Of a DNA stretch of 40,717 nucleotides, positions 30,976 to 40,463 are shown piece by piece. A program made the position numbers and the translations under genes. The DNA comes from CAZSHX01 sp964606895. Its GTDB lineage: Bacteria; Bacteroidota; Ignavibacteria; Kapaibacteriales; UBA2268. A model generated the notes under the pieces. That model searched no databases. It had not been told where the DNA came from and saw only the letters and a program-made list of their open reading frames with translations. The stretch's first letter is position 1. Each line of letters starts with the position of its first letter. The stretch lies in contig CAZSHX010000041.1 of NCBI GenBank assembly GCA_964606895.1, forward strand, positions 1 to 40,717, in the 5' to 3' direction.

Positions 30976-32526
30976 TCAACTCCCAATCCTTTTAAAACTG
31001 ATATAAAAATCGTTTTCTAAAGATATTATGTACTCTGTTTTAAGTAACGATTTATTCTCCAGCCAATATCTGATTAGATTTCGAGAATCACCTCTAATAT
31101 CCTTTGAAAGCACCAAAAATTTGAAATTCTTTTCCAAATAATCCAAATTGTAATAATCGTTATTCCAATTCCCTGCTATTTTTATTCTTTCAACAGGCAA
31201 ATGCGAGAACATAATAATTCTGTGCGAAAGCCCTGAACCAACCATAAACAAGATTTTTCCATTGTCGGAACATTTGCTCAAATCAAAAGCCGTTGCTTTT
31301 GCATGGTCCTGCCTTGCATTGAAGAAACCGCCTTTTGCATCAGCAAAAACAGGAATGAAATTTTCTGCTTTGAAATAGTATAGCGGGAGTGAAAGCACAA
31401 ACAAGGAAATTAATATCCAAATACCTGTTTTGCGTTGCTTAGTTTCATTTGTTGAATCAAAACCATAAGCCATAAAAACATACAAAAACGGGAGTGCCAA
31501 AAAGACATATCTGGAATTAAGCTGATACGACATTTCTGCTACTCCGCCGAACATACTGTAAATTGAAAAAAGAGCAGGAATAGTCAGATAGAGCAGGAGA
31601 TAGGTTTTGTCGGATTTTAATCTGCAGAATTTGAAAATTCCAATAACTGCGAATATTAACGGAAAAACAACAATTTGAAATAAAACGGACAAGTAAATTC
31701 CAGCTATTTTAAATATATTTCCTGCAAGTGCTGAATTAGTAGGTGTAAACTTTGCCTGCCAGCTTGTTGAATAATACTCCGCGGTTAGAAAATAGAAAGG
31801 GTTATGAAAGAAAAATAAATTCCAGATTAACCAGAAAACAATACCGCCTGAGGACAGAAGAGTTAGCAAAATTATTCTCGAAGCTGCTTTTCCCTTGTAT
31901 AATTTGTATGAGGCTAAAACTATAAATGCAGGTACTAAAAGCCAGAATTCATAACGGCAAAGAGAGGTCAGAGCCAAAAACAGTGAAGAAAGGATGATGT
32001 TTTTTGTCTGATTTTCGGATTTAGTAATAATTTGATAAAAGTAATAGAAACTAATTATAAAGAATGCCATTGAAGGAATTTCAGGCATTGAAACCAGCGA
32101 CAAATATATTACGTTCGGATTCAAAATAAATATAACGGCAATCAAAATACCGACGGTTTTATTCTTACTGATTTCTGTTGCTGTTTTATACAGAAAGAAT
32201 GAGGCAAAGCTCAATAAAATGACATTTCCGACTGATGCCGACAAACCATGAAAGAAAAGAAAATCTAATCGGGCAAACAGCATTGTAACAAGATAGGGGA
32301 TTGGTAACCAAATCATTTCATTTACTATTTCAGAATGATTGAAAAAATCCAAAAGCATTCTCGACTGAATTAAGCGTGAGTTCCCATCACCAAAATAAAG
32401 GAAAGTATTCCCATCGGCTTTCAAAAGGATGATTATTGTTGCGAGCGAGACAATAAGCTCCAAAGCAAATAGCAGTGCGAAAATCTGTTTTTCGGATAAT
32501 GAATAGAAAAGTTTACTTATCTTCAA
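30976..32526 (-). CDS. GT-C type membrane glycosyltransferase
   Basis: A 516-residue integral membrane protein with about ten hydrophobic segments. The first lumenal loop (residues about 40-60, YFGDGNSRLIQSRMLLDFF) carries an acidic motif, and FILNPNVIYLSLVSMPEIPS and SSLFLALTSLCRYEFWLL are typical of the GT39/GT83 (PMT/ArnT-like) superfamily. Members transfer sugars from polyprenyl-phosphate carriers to lipids or proteins on the outer side of the inner membrane. The C-terminal 110 residues are a soluble periplasmic part. The donor and acceptor are unknown. It is monocistronic, divergent from the large T9SS propeller gene. Confidence 0.83.
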   Translation of the reverse strand: MKISKLFYSLSEKQIFALLFALELIVSLATIIILLKADGNTFLYFGDGNSRLIQSRMLLDFFNHSEIVNEMIWLPIPYLVTMLFARLDFLFFHGLSASVGNVILLSFASFFLYKTATEISKNKTVGILIAVIFILNPNVIYLSLVSMPEIPSMAFFIISFYYFYQIITKSENQTKNIILSSLFLALTSLCRYEFWLLVPAFIVLASYKLYKGKAASRIILLTLLSSGGIVFWLIWNLFFFHNPFYFLTAEYYSTSWQAKFTPTNSALAGNIFKIAGIYLSVLFQIVVFPLIFAVIGIFKFCRLKSDKTYLLLYLTIPALFSIYSMFGGVAEMSYQLNSRYVFLALPFLYVFMAYGFDSTNETKQRKTGIWILISLFVLSLPLYYFKAENFIPVFADAKGGFFNARQDHAKATAFDLSKCSDNGKILFMVGSGLSHRIIMFSHLPVERIKIAGNWNNDYYNLDYLEKNFKFLVLSKDIRGDSRNLIRYWLENKSLLKTEYIISLENDFYISFKRIGS

Positions 32527-32774
32527 ATATTTACCTTAAATTTGATAATTATAACTTATGAAAATAACCAATAATGAACAAAAAACAAAGAAATTAAAAT
32601 GAGATGCCTTATTCTTGTTGGAAATCTAAGTAATCTTATTATATTTGTATTCTGAATTCAATTATGGATTAACTGATTGTTGAAAAATTTTCTGACATCA
32701 GCTAAGCAAATAATTCAAGATATTTCGAGAAATAATAATAATAATTTTTTTACATATTTTAACTTTGGAACTTT

Positions 32775-35700
32775 ATGAAATACATTTATACTATCCTGTT
32801 CCTTGCAATCTGCTTCACAGCATTTTCTCAACCTGCATCATTCACCCCGAGAGGAATTGGAGGCGGCGGAGCATTGTTCTTCCCGAAGATAAATCCTGCT
32901 AATGATAATGAATTTTATATTAGCTGTGATATGAGCGAGATGTTCCATTCGACTGATTTCGGAGACAGCTATTCAATTGTCCATTTCTCCAAACTTCAGG
33001 CTTTGAATGTTTCCACTTATGAATACACTAATGACCCAAAAATTGCATACTGCAATTTTAATGACGGCAACAACGGCTATCCCGTGAAAACCACAGACGG
33101 AGGTGCTTCATGGAAAAAACTGCCAGGGTTTAATGCAAATCTGGGTATGGTTTACAGAATGTATGCCAATTATAACAATCCACTGCAACTTGTTATGAAT
33201 TACTACGGCGATATAGTTTTTTCAGCTAATGGCGGAGGTACATTTTCATTGGTCAAAACCCGTGCCAATAATGGAGTAGGACTAATTGCCTGTGGCGTGT
33301 TTTATGATGGGGACAACATCTACATCGGAACCAATGAAGGAATTTTTTATTCGAACAATGGCGGTTCGACTTTTTCTCCGATGAATACTGCAGGTATTAC
33401 TTCAGGACAAGTTATGTGGCATTTTTCAGGTGCAAAAACGGGCGGTACAACCCGTTTTTTGTGCATCACAGGAAACAGTACCGATATTTATAACGGTCTA
33501 ATGCCTTATGACTATTATAATGTAGCCAAAGGTGTCTATACTATGGATAATGCCACAGGGGCTTGGGTATCGAAATCCTCCGGCATTAATTTCATAAAGG
33601 ATTTTATAATGTACACAGGAATGGCAGGCAATGATGTAAACACAATGTATCTTGCCGGAAATGACAACATTCTTGGTGCTCCACTGATTTTCAAAAGTAC
33701 GGATGCAGGAGCCAATTGGACAAAAGTTTTTCAGGGGACGAACAATCAGAATATCAAAACCGGATGGAGCGGCTATCAGGGAGATAAAAACTGGAGTTGG
33801 GGAGAATCTGCTTTTGGTATTGCAGTTGCACCAAATAACTCCAATAAAATTTTATTCGGTGATTATGGTTTTGTCCATGTCAGCAGTGACGGTGGGGCAA
33901 ACTGGAAACAAGCTTACGTGAATAATGCAGACCAGCATCCGGCGGGTTCCGCTACTCCCACCAAAAAAGCTTATACAAGCATTGGTCTCGAAAATACTAC
34001 TTGCTGGCAAATTCATTGGAAAGATGCAAATAATGTGTTTGCGTGTTTCAGTGATATTGGAGGCATAAGAAGCACAGATGGAGGACAAAAATGGGGATAT
34101 AATTACAACGGTTTCTCGGTTAACTCCTTGTACAGAATTGTTGAAACTCCGAACGGCAATCTTTATGGAGGCTGTTCAAATATACATGATATGTATCAGA
34201 GTACACGGCTGGCTGATGCCAAATTAGATGCCGCTGATGCAAACGGGAAAATTGTTTTCTCCACAAACAGCGGTTCCGACTGGACTACTTTGCATACTTT
34301 TGGTCATCCGGTTTATTGGCTTGCATCCGACCCGAACAAACCGGACAGAATGTACGCCTCAGTTGTTCATTACGGTGGAGGAACAGGTCAGGGCGGAATC
34401 TGGATGACTGATGATTTGAGCAAGGGTGCCACAAGCACATGGACTAAACTTCCTAATCCTGCAACCCGCACCGAAGGTCATCCTGCCTGCATTGAGGTGC
34501 TGAATGACGGCAAAATGGTTTGTACATATTCCGGCAGAAGAAATGCAAGCGGTGCTTTTACAAACAGTAGCGGAGTTTTCATCTACGACCCCGTTGGCAA
34601 AACATGGACTGATGTCAGCCACCCGGGTATGTACTACTGGACTATGGATATTGTAATTGACCCTAACGACAAAGCACAAAATACCTGGTACGTGGGAGTT
34701 TTCAGCGGCTGGGGCGGTGCCCCGAATGCTTTGGGAGGACTTTACAAAACTACGAACAGAGGTACAAACTGGACTAAACTCACAGGTTTGCAATTTGACA
34801 GAGTAAATTCCATTACCTTCAATCCTCAAAGCCTGAATGAAGCATATCTGACCACCGAAACTCAGGGACTGTGGGTAAGCAAAAACATGAATGCCGCCAC
34901 ACCCACTTGGGCTTTGGTTGATGCTTACCCATTCAGACAGCCCGAAAGAGTTTATTTCAATCCATTCAACAAAAATGAAATGTGGGTTTCAAGTTTTGGA
35001 AACGGCATGAAAGTCGGCAATCTTCAGGGTGGTTCGGCTCCTTCGGCTCCTTTCCTTGTATCCCCTGTTAATGCGGCTGTAAATCAGAAAATTCCCGTTT
35101 CTCTCGTTTGGAAAAAATCGTCAGGTGCCACAAGTTACCGCGTTCAGGTATCTCTCGACGCAGGGTTTACCGCTCCGCTTGTTCTTGACCAAGGTGCAAT
35201 CACCGATTCGATTCTCCAAGCCGGGAGTCTTGCAAAGAATACTACTTACAACTGGCGTGTTTTGGCTGAAAACTCCAATGGTCCATCGCCTTGGTCGGCA
35301 GTATGGACATTTGCAACCGAAGCAGAAAATGATACAATTCAAGCTCCCGAATTGGTGGAACCTTATGACAAAGCAAGAATAAATATGGTCAGATTCAAAT
35401 GGAATCCTGTTACAAAAGCCGTTAAATACAAATTATCTATTGCCGATGCAAGCTTTCCGTCTGTCCCAATTTATCTGAACGATACGATTTTGACTACCAA
35501 GATATCTGCCGGTGAGATTTTCTCCATTGGTCCATGGTACAACTGGAAAGTTGCCGCCTACGACGGGAAAATCTGGAGTGAATGGTCAACCGAATGGAGT
35601 TTCCAGCTTATTCCTCTTGGTGTAGTTGATAATTCTATTTCGGGTACATTAATGGTTAGTATCTCGCCAAATCCGGCAGTTAGTAGATTTAATCTATCAG

Positions 35701-35918
35701 TCAATTCTAATATTGATGACATGATTGAGATAAATATGGTTGATATTTTAGGTAAAGAAATAGGCGTTTCAATGATTTGCAGTATCCTAAAAGGAGAAAA
35801 TAAGATACAGTTTAATCCCGCAGTTGACAAATCGTCAAGCATTCCCAACGGGATTTATTTCCTGAAAATCAAAGGGAACAAAGTATCTGCGATTGAAAAA
35901 TTATGGATATCAAAATGA
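32775..35918 (+). CDS. GH74-like propeller protein with FN3 domains, T9SS-exported
   Basis: A 1047-residue protein. Signal peptide 1-18 (ending FSQ). Residues of about 20-750 form tandem beta-propeller blades with many Asp-boxes (TTDGGASWKKL, SNNGGSTFSPM, STDAGANWTKVF, SSDGGANWKQA, STNSGSDWTTL, TTNRGTNWTKL), in the arrangement of GH74 xyloglucanase-like or VPS10-like double propellers. Two fibronectin type III domains follow (about 754-850 and 855-945; TYNWRVLAENSNGPSPWSA and YNWKVAAYDGKIWSEW). The T9SS type A domain is at about 962-1047. I cannot confirm the two catalytic Asp residues of GH74, so hydrolase activity is uncertain. This gene is visibly less AT-rich than the tandem array, and its CTD lacks the repeat inserts. 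Confidence 0.87.
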   Translation: MKYIYTILFLAICFTAFSQPASFTPRGIGGGGALFFPKINPANDNEFYISCDMSEMFHSTDFGDSYSIVHFSKLQALNVSTYEYTNDPKIAYCNFNDGNNGYPVKTTDGGASWKKLPGFNANLGMVYRMYANYNNPLQLVMNYYGDIVFSANGGGTFSLVKTRANNGVGLIACGVFYDGDNIYIGTNEGIFYSNNGGSTFSPMNTAGITSGQVMWHFSGAKTGGTTRFLCITGNSTDIYNGLMPYDYYNVAKGVYTMDNATGAWVSKSSGINFIKDFIMYTGMAGNDVNTMYLAGNDNILGAPLIFKSTDAGANWTKVFQGTNNQNIKTGWSGYQGDKNWSWGESAFGIAVAPNNSNKILFGDYGFVHVSSDGGANWKQAYVNNADQHPAGSATPTKKAYTSIGLENTTCWQIHWKDANNVFACFSDIGGIRSTDGGQKWGYNYNGFSVNSLYRIVETPNGNLYGGCSNIHDMYQSTRLADAKLDAADANGKIVFSTNSGSDWTTLHTFGHPVYWLASDPNKPDRMYASVVHYGGGTGQGGIWMTDDLSKGATSTWTKLPNPATRTEGHPACIEVLNDGKMVCTYSGRRNASGAFTNSSGVFIYDPVGKTWTDVSHPGMYYWTMDIVIDPNDKAQNTWYVGVFSGWGGAPNALGGLYKTTNRGTNWTKLTGLQFDRVNSITFNPQSLNEAYLTTETQGLWVSKNMNAATPTWALVDAYPFRQPERVYFNPFNKNEMWVSSFGNGMKVGNLQGGSAPSAPFLVSPVNAAVNQKIPVSLVWKKSSGATSYRVQVSLDAGFTAPLVLDQGAITDSILQAGSLAKNTTYNWRVLAENSNGPSPWSAVWTFATEAENDTIQAPELVEPYDKARINMVRFKWNPVTKAVKYKLSIADASFPSVPIYLNDTILTTKISAGEIFSIGPWYNWKVAAYDGKIWSEWSTEWSFQLIPLGVVDNSISGTLMVSISPNPAVSRFNLSVNSNIDDMIEINMVDILGKEIGVSMICSILKGENKIQFNPAVDKSSSIPNGIYFLKIKGNKVSAIEKLWISK

Positions 35919-36239
35919 TTGAAAGAATGTGAATAAAACTATTTCAGATGTCCAACACTTTTGAAGTGTTGGACATTTAAAGTAAATCTGAAAATAAAAA
36001 TACTTGGAAACGAAAAAAATATTCAACACATACAATTGAGGTAAAGAAGAAGAATCCGAACATGCATCTACTGCATTCCCAAGAAGTATTGTAAAAAAAC
36101 AAAAAATTTTATGGGATTTTATTGAAAATTTTTAAAATATTCCTCTCTTTGCAAATTTAATCTTTTGACGATTGATTTTTTTGAATTAATTTGAAAGGTT
36201 GAAATTTTACGTATTGAATAACTTTTGAAATTATTGAAC
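35919..36239. other. Intergenic region before cysS
   Basis: About 320 bases. It contains the family A hairpin (35946-35978) 27 bp past the T9SS gene, then AT-rich DNA with no gene and no ribosome site of note before cysS. The cysS promoter should lie here, but I cannot place it. Confidence 0.5.
35946..35978. repeat. 33-bp hairpin, family A copy 4
   Basis: Arms AGATGTCCAACACTT and AAGTGTTGGACATTT pair with one mismatch around TTG. It starts 27 bp after the stop of the large T9SS gene, in the terminator position, as for the copies at 371 and 1282. Confidence 0.85.
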
Positions 36240-37688
36240 ATGCAAATAAGTCTCTTTAACTCGTTAACCAAAAAGAATGAAGCTTTTTCGCCGCTTAAGG
36301 ACAACACTGTACGCATTTATTCATGCGGTCCCACTGTCTATAACTATGCACACATAGGCAATATGAGGGCTTTCCTTTTTGCCGATTTGATGCAGAGAAT
36401 ACTTAGGGTAGTCGGCAAGTACGACGTTAGATGGGTGATGAACATCACCAATATTGACGATAAAACCATCAGAGACAGTGCCGTTGGCAGTACCGAATGG
36501 AAAAGCGAAATGGGCGAGCAAACCACTGACAACATGGAAAATCTTCTGAAATTCACTGATTTCTATACGGATTCTTTCCTCGACGATATTTCTGCTTTGG
36601 GTATAAATCCTAAGCATTTTTACTCTCTGCCAAAAGCTACTGAGTTTATCCCTCAGATGCAGGATTTAATCCGCAGACTGATAAAAAAAGGATTTGCTTA
36701 CGTATCCGATGGTTCTGTTTACTTCAATGTGAATGAATGGCGAAAAGTGGACATTTACGGAAAGCTCTTCAAAATTGATTTTGACAATTTCAAAGCAGGA
36801 ATGAGAATTGATTCAGACCAGTACGAAAGAGAGCAGGTAAGCGATTTTGCTCTCTGGAAAGCCAAAAAAGGTGATGAACCTTTCTGGAAATTTGAAATCA
36901 ACGGGCATAAATGCGATGGAAGACCAGGCTGGCATATTGAGTGTTCAGCTATGGAAAAGGAATTGCTGGGCTTGCCTTTCGATATTCATACAGGCGGGAT
37001 TGACCTGAAATTTCCTCATCATGAGGACGAAATTGCGCAGAGTAAGGCTGGCTACGGCGTTGACCCGACCGCTTTCTGGTGCCACAACGAATTTTTAGAA
37101 GTGGAAGGCGAAAAAATGAGCAAATCTGTCGGCAATTTCTTTACCTTAAGAGATTTGACGCAGAAGGGAATTGACCCTTTGGATATTAGGTTCAGTATGT
37201 TTTCTGCTCATTATGCTTCCACATTTAATTTCACTTTCGACGGCATTGCATCTTCCCGCAAGGCAAGACTAAGGATTCAGGATTATATCTATGATTTGTT
37301 TGATACAGAAAAGTCAGGAACATTAATTCCTGATATTCCTAAATTCAAAGAAGAAGTGTTTGCAGAACTTGGGAATGATTTGCATACTCCTAAGGCATTA
37401 GGCACGATTTTTTCTTTTATTAATCAGAATCCTGCTGAAAACCTGACCATTGAATCAAAATCAGAATTCATTGAACTCTTCAAAGAACTAAACGGGATAT
37501 TTGAAGCATGGAAAATTGGAATCAGGAAAATAGAGATTCCTGATAATATTAGAGAACTTGCGGAGCTTAGACTAAAAGCCCGAAAGGAAAAAAACTTCGT
37601 CGAATCTGATGTTCTAAGGCAAAAATTAAATGATGCAGGATGGGTGGTTAAAGATACAAAAGATGGATATTCACTACTAAAAATCTGA
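36240..37688 (+). CDS. cysS: Cysteine--tRNA ligase
   Basis: A 482-residue class I aminoacyl-tRNA synthetase that charges tRNA-Cys. I start it at the ATG at 36240 (MQISLFN); a TTG five codons upstream is less likely. The HIGH motif is HIGN (residues 38-41) and the KMSKS loop is at 292-296. The zinc that selects cysteine is held by C29 (SCGPTVYN), C235 (WHIECSAM), H260 and E264 (PHHEDE), all present with the same 25-residue C-to-H spacing as in E. coli. It is complete and surely functional. The DUF2520 gene begins two bases after its stop, so they are translated together. Confidence 0.97.
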   Translation: MQISLFNSLTKKNEAFSPLKDNTVRIYSCGPTVYNYAHIGNMRAFLFADLMQRILRVVGKYDVRWVMNITNIDDKTIRDSAVGSTEWKSEMGEQTTDNMENLLKFTDFYTDSFLDDISALGINPKHFYSLPKATEFIPQMQDLIRRLIKKGFAYVSDGSVYFNVNEWRKVDIYGKLFKIDFDNFKAGMRIDSDQYEREQVSDFALWKAKKGDEPFWKFEINGHKCDGRPGWHIECSAMEKELLGLPFDIHTGGIDLKFPHHEDEIAQSKAGYGVDPTAFWCHNEFLEVEGEKMSKSVGNFFTLRDLTQKGIDPLDIRFSMFSAHYASTFNFTFDGIASSRKARLRIQDYIYDLFDTEKSGTLIPDIPKFKEEVFAELGNDLHTPKALGTIFSFINQNPAENLTIESKSEFIELFKELNGIFEAWKIGIRKIEIPDNIRELAELRLKARKEKNFVESDVLRQKLNDAGWVVKDTKDGYSLLKI

Positions 37689-37690
37689 TT

Positions 37691-38584
37691 ATGGATAATG
37701 ATATTCATAAACTAAAAGTAGGAATAATTGGGACAGGTAAGCTCGGAACTTCCCTATCGGCAGTATTCAGCGAAAAGAAAATGCTCTGCTGGGTTCTTGC
37801 CCGTTCAGATGAATCTAAAATCAGGGTTCAATCTGCCGTTGATTCTCAGTTACCGATTTACAGGCAAATATCTGATATTGCTGAACTTCCTAATATTGTT
37901 TATCTTTCGGTAAGCGATAAGAATATCAAACAAATAGCAGATGAGTTGGTGGTTCAATTCGGCGAAAGACTTGCAAGAAAACTGATAATTCATTGCTCAG
38001 GTACTTTGCATAAATCTTCGCTTGATTCATGCAAGAATTCAGGAGCGGAAACTGCCGTTACTCACCCGTATCAAACATTCTTCTATCCATCGGCAAAACT
38101 TTTTGAGGGAATTGCATGGGCAGTTGATTCTGATTCGGAATTGCCCTGCAGAATAATCGAATTGCTTGGTGGCAAGAGCTTCAAAATTGGCTTAGCTGAT
38201 GATTCGGTCAGTGGGCTTTATCACGCTTCTGCCGTAGTAGCTTCGAATTATATGAACGTCATTATCGGAATGGCGAAGTCATTTGCCGAAAAGATTAATC
38301 TTCCGATTGAAGAATTTCTTGTTCCCATTTTGCGAACAACACTTGAAAATAATGTCAGAGCATTATCTGAAAAGTCTGGTATTCCAATGACGGGACCTAT
38401 TGCAAGGAAAGATTTTAATGCGGTAAGTTTGCATCTTGAGTCGTTAAAGAACGACATCGAACTATCTGATGCTTATCGTTTGCTTAGTCAATCGGCGGCA
38501 ATCATGGCAAAGCTAAATGGGATTTTAGACAAAGAATCTTTTAATAAAATTTGTGATTTACTTAAAAGCGATGAAAAACATTAA
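37691..38584 (+). CDS. Rossmann-fold protein with DUF2520 domain
   Basis: A 297-residue protein. An N-terminal NAD(P)-binding Rossmann fold with GIIGTGKLGTS (residues 11-21) is followed by a DUF2520-type helical C-terminal half, roughly residues 140-290 (AVTHPYQTFFY, GLYHASAVVASNYMNVI, IPMTGPIARKD). The overall plan resembles small 3-hydroxyisobutyrate- and F420-type reductases, but the substrate of this family is not known to me. It starts two bases after cysS and overlaps the TPR gene by 14 bases, forming a tight three-gene unit. In several Bacteroidota the same domain pair is found near unrelated housekeeping genes, so the neighbour does not reveal its role. Confidence 0.88.
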   Translation: MDNDIHKLKVGIIGTGKLGTSLSAVFSEKKMLCWVLARSDESKIRVQSAVDSQLPIYRQISDIAELPNIVYLSVSDKNIKQIADELVVQFGERLARKLIIHCSGTLHKSSLDSCKNSGAETAVTHPYQTFFYPSAKLFEGIAWAVDSDSELPCRIIELLGGKSFKIGLADDSVSGLYHASAVVASNYMNVIIGMAKSFAEKINLPIEEFLVPILRTTLENNVRALSEKSGIPMTGPIARKDFNAVSLHLESLKNDIELSDAYRLLSQSAAIMAKLNGILDKESFNKICDLLKSDEKH

Positions 38585-40463
38585 GGACAAGAAGAAAGTT
38601 AAAAAGAACAGTCTTTTGGCTGATACCCCAAAAAGGATAATTTTCGCAATAATTATCATTGTGATTAGCATTGTTACATATTCAAAAAGCACATCCTACA
38701 AGCTAATCTATTTTGACGATGCGGACTTGATTACAAAGTATTCAAAAGTCGTTTCAGACAATAAACCAATTTCTTATTGCTTTACTGATATGTTTGGGGA
38801 ACAGTACTACAGACCAATACTGAGTTTGTCTTTTTATGTAAATGCCATGATTTCAGGTGATGCCATTTCGGGCTATTATATGATGAATATCCTTCTTCAT
38901 GCAATTGCAGTACTAATGATTTACCTGCTTTTCCTGAAATTGAAAATCCCCGATACTTATAGTTTTCTTGCGAGTTTGCTTATATCCGTTCATCCGATTA
39001 TTACTCCTGCAGTCGCTTGGATTTCAGGCAGGAACGACCCTCTTTTAGTTATTTTTACAACACTTTCTTTTGTTTTTCTGCTCAATTGGATTGATGAAAA
39101 TAACAGTAAAAAGCAGATTCTATTTGCCGTATTGCATTTTCTATCATTACTCTTTGCTATCTTCACAAAAGAGTCCGCAATTGTACTGCCTGTGCTGTTT
39201 GCGATATATATTTTACTTTTCCGAAAAGAGAAGTTAAATGCAAAAAATATAATTACTTCTGGGATTGTTTGGACTGCTTTGGTTGTACTATTTCTGATGC
39301 TAAGGTCATCGCAGGATATGAATTTATCAGGGAAAGATATTTTCGGCTGGCAGGCTTTCGTCTTTAATTACCCTTCATTTTTTGCAATTATAGGTAAAAT
39401 TTTCTTGCCAATCAAGATGAGTGGAAGTGCTAAATTCGAAAGCTTTTCAATTATAATCGGAATTTTCATGATTTTGACTTCAGGAGCATTAATATTTAAA
39501 AACAGAAAAATTATTGACTTAAAAGTGATTCTCTTTAATGTTCTTTGGATTCTTGCTTTCCTTGTTCCAACCTTATTAATCCGTCTTGAAAATCCACACT
39601 TCGACTATCTCGAGCATCGTTCTTATGTTGTAATTTTCAGCGTCCTGATAATTGTGTATCAGATTCTGAAAAGCATGAATATTGATGTTAAAAAGCCTGC
39701 TTTTTACGTGACATTTGCAATTTTGATTGTCGTTTTCTTTTTCAAAGCAAATGTATATACAAACACTTTTGCCGACCGAAAAGTATTTCAGGAGGCTGTT
39801 ATTGATATGTATCCCGATAGCTACACAGGTTATTACAATCTAGGTAAGGCTTACGATGCCGAAGAAAATTTCCCGATGGCAAAGAAGTATTTCGAGCTGG
39901 CAATTGAAAAGGATTCTACAATCAGAAATATCTATATTTATTTTGGTGGATTATACATCAAGAAAAAAGAACCGATTTTAGCTGAGCATTGGTTGATGAG
40001 AGCTCGAAAATTTGATTCGACAGATATTTTTACTAACTGGAATCTTGGCAGGACTTATCTGTTAAGTGGCGACACTTCAAAAGCAATGCCGTATTTCGAG
40101 AAAGCAATTCCGCCAATTAGTAAAAACTATGCATGGATAAGCGAAACTGCATTTAATTATATGTCTTTCGGAAATTACGAAAAAGCGATTCAGCATTTCA
40201 AGCGTTCAATTGAATTGAATCCTGAAGAAATCAGTTACCACAATAACCTTGGTGTTTCATATTATTTGAGTAATCAGTCCGATAAAGCCGAAGAAACCTG
40301 GAAACATGCTACTGTCATCTTCCCAAAAGCTTACCAGCCACATGTTAATTTGGTTGAATTATATTTGAAGCAGAACAGAATCGATTCAGCCAAATATCAT
40401 GCAAAAAAGGCTGTTCGGCTTGGAGGTGAACTGGCTCCGGTAACGAATTGGCTACTGGAGTAA
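38571..40463 (+). CDS. TMTC-like membrane protein with TPR repeats
   Basis: A 630-residue protein starting at the ATG at 38571, which overlaps the previous gene by 14 bases; a GTG six codons upstream is less likely. About ten membrane segments fill residues 20-395. The loop SVHPIITPAVAWISGRNDPL (about 143-162) matches the diagnostic loop of TMTC-type GT-C glycosyltransferases, and FDDADLI near the N-terminus supplies the acidic motif of the first lumenal loop. Residues of about 415-630 hold at least five tetratricopeptide repeats (GYYNLGKAYDAEENFPMAKK, NWNLGRTYLLSGDTSKAMPY, YHNNLGVSYYLSNQSDKAEE). Eukaryotic TMTC proteins O-mannosylate targets; a similar sugar-transfer role in the envelope is inferred. 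Confidence 0.85.
   Translation: MKNIKDKKKVKKNSLLADTPKRIIFAIIIIVISIVTYSKSTSYKLIYFDDADLITKYSKVVSDNKPISYCFTDMFGEQYYRPILSLSFYVNAMISGDAISGYYMMNILLHAIAVLMIYLLFLKLKIPDTYSFLASLLISVHPIITPAVAWISGRNDPLLVIFTTLSFVFLLNWIDENNSKKQILFAVLHFLSLLFAIFTKESAIVLPVLFAIYILLFRKEKLNAKNIITSGIVWTALVVLFLMLRSSQDMNLSGKDIFGWQAFVFNYPSFFAIIGKIFLPIKMSGSAKFESFSIIIGIFMILTSGALIFKNRKIIDLKVILFNVLWILAFLVPTLLIRLENPHFDYLEHRSYVVIFSVLIIVYQILKSMNIDVKKPAFYVTFAILIVVFFFKANVYTNTFADRKVFQEAVIDMYPDSYTGYYNLGKAYDAEENFPMAKKYFELAIEKDSTIRNIYIYFGGLYIKKKEPILAEHWLMRARKFDSTDIFTNWNLGRTYLLSGDTSKAMPYFEKAIPPISKNYAWISETAFNYMSFGNYEKAIQHFKRSIELNPEEISYHNNLGVSYYLSNQSDKAEETWKHATVIFPKAYQPHVNLVELYLKQNRIDSAKYHAKKAVRLGGELAPVTNWLLE

Noticed and set aside
34359..34829. 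A 156-codon open frame on the minus strand
   Set aside because: Antisense to the large T9SS propeller gene, without a ribosome site, and composed of low-likelihood residues.
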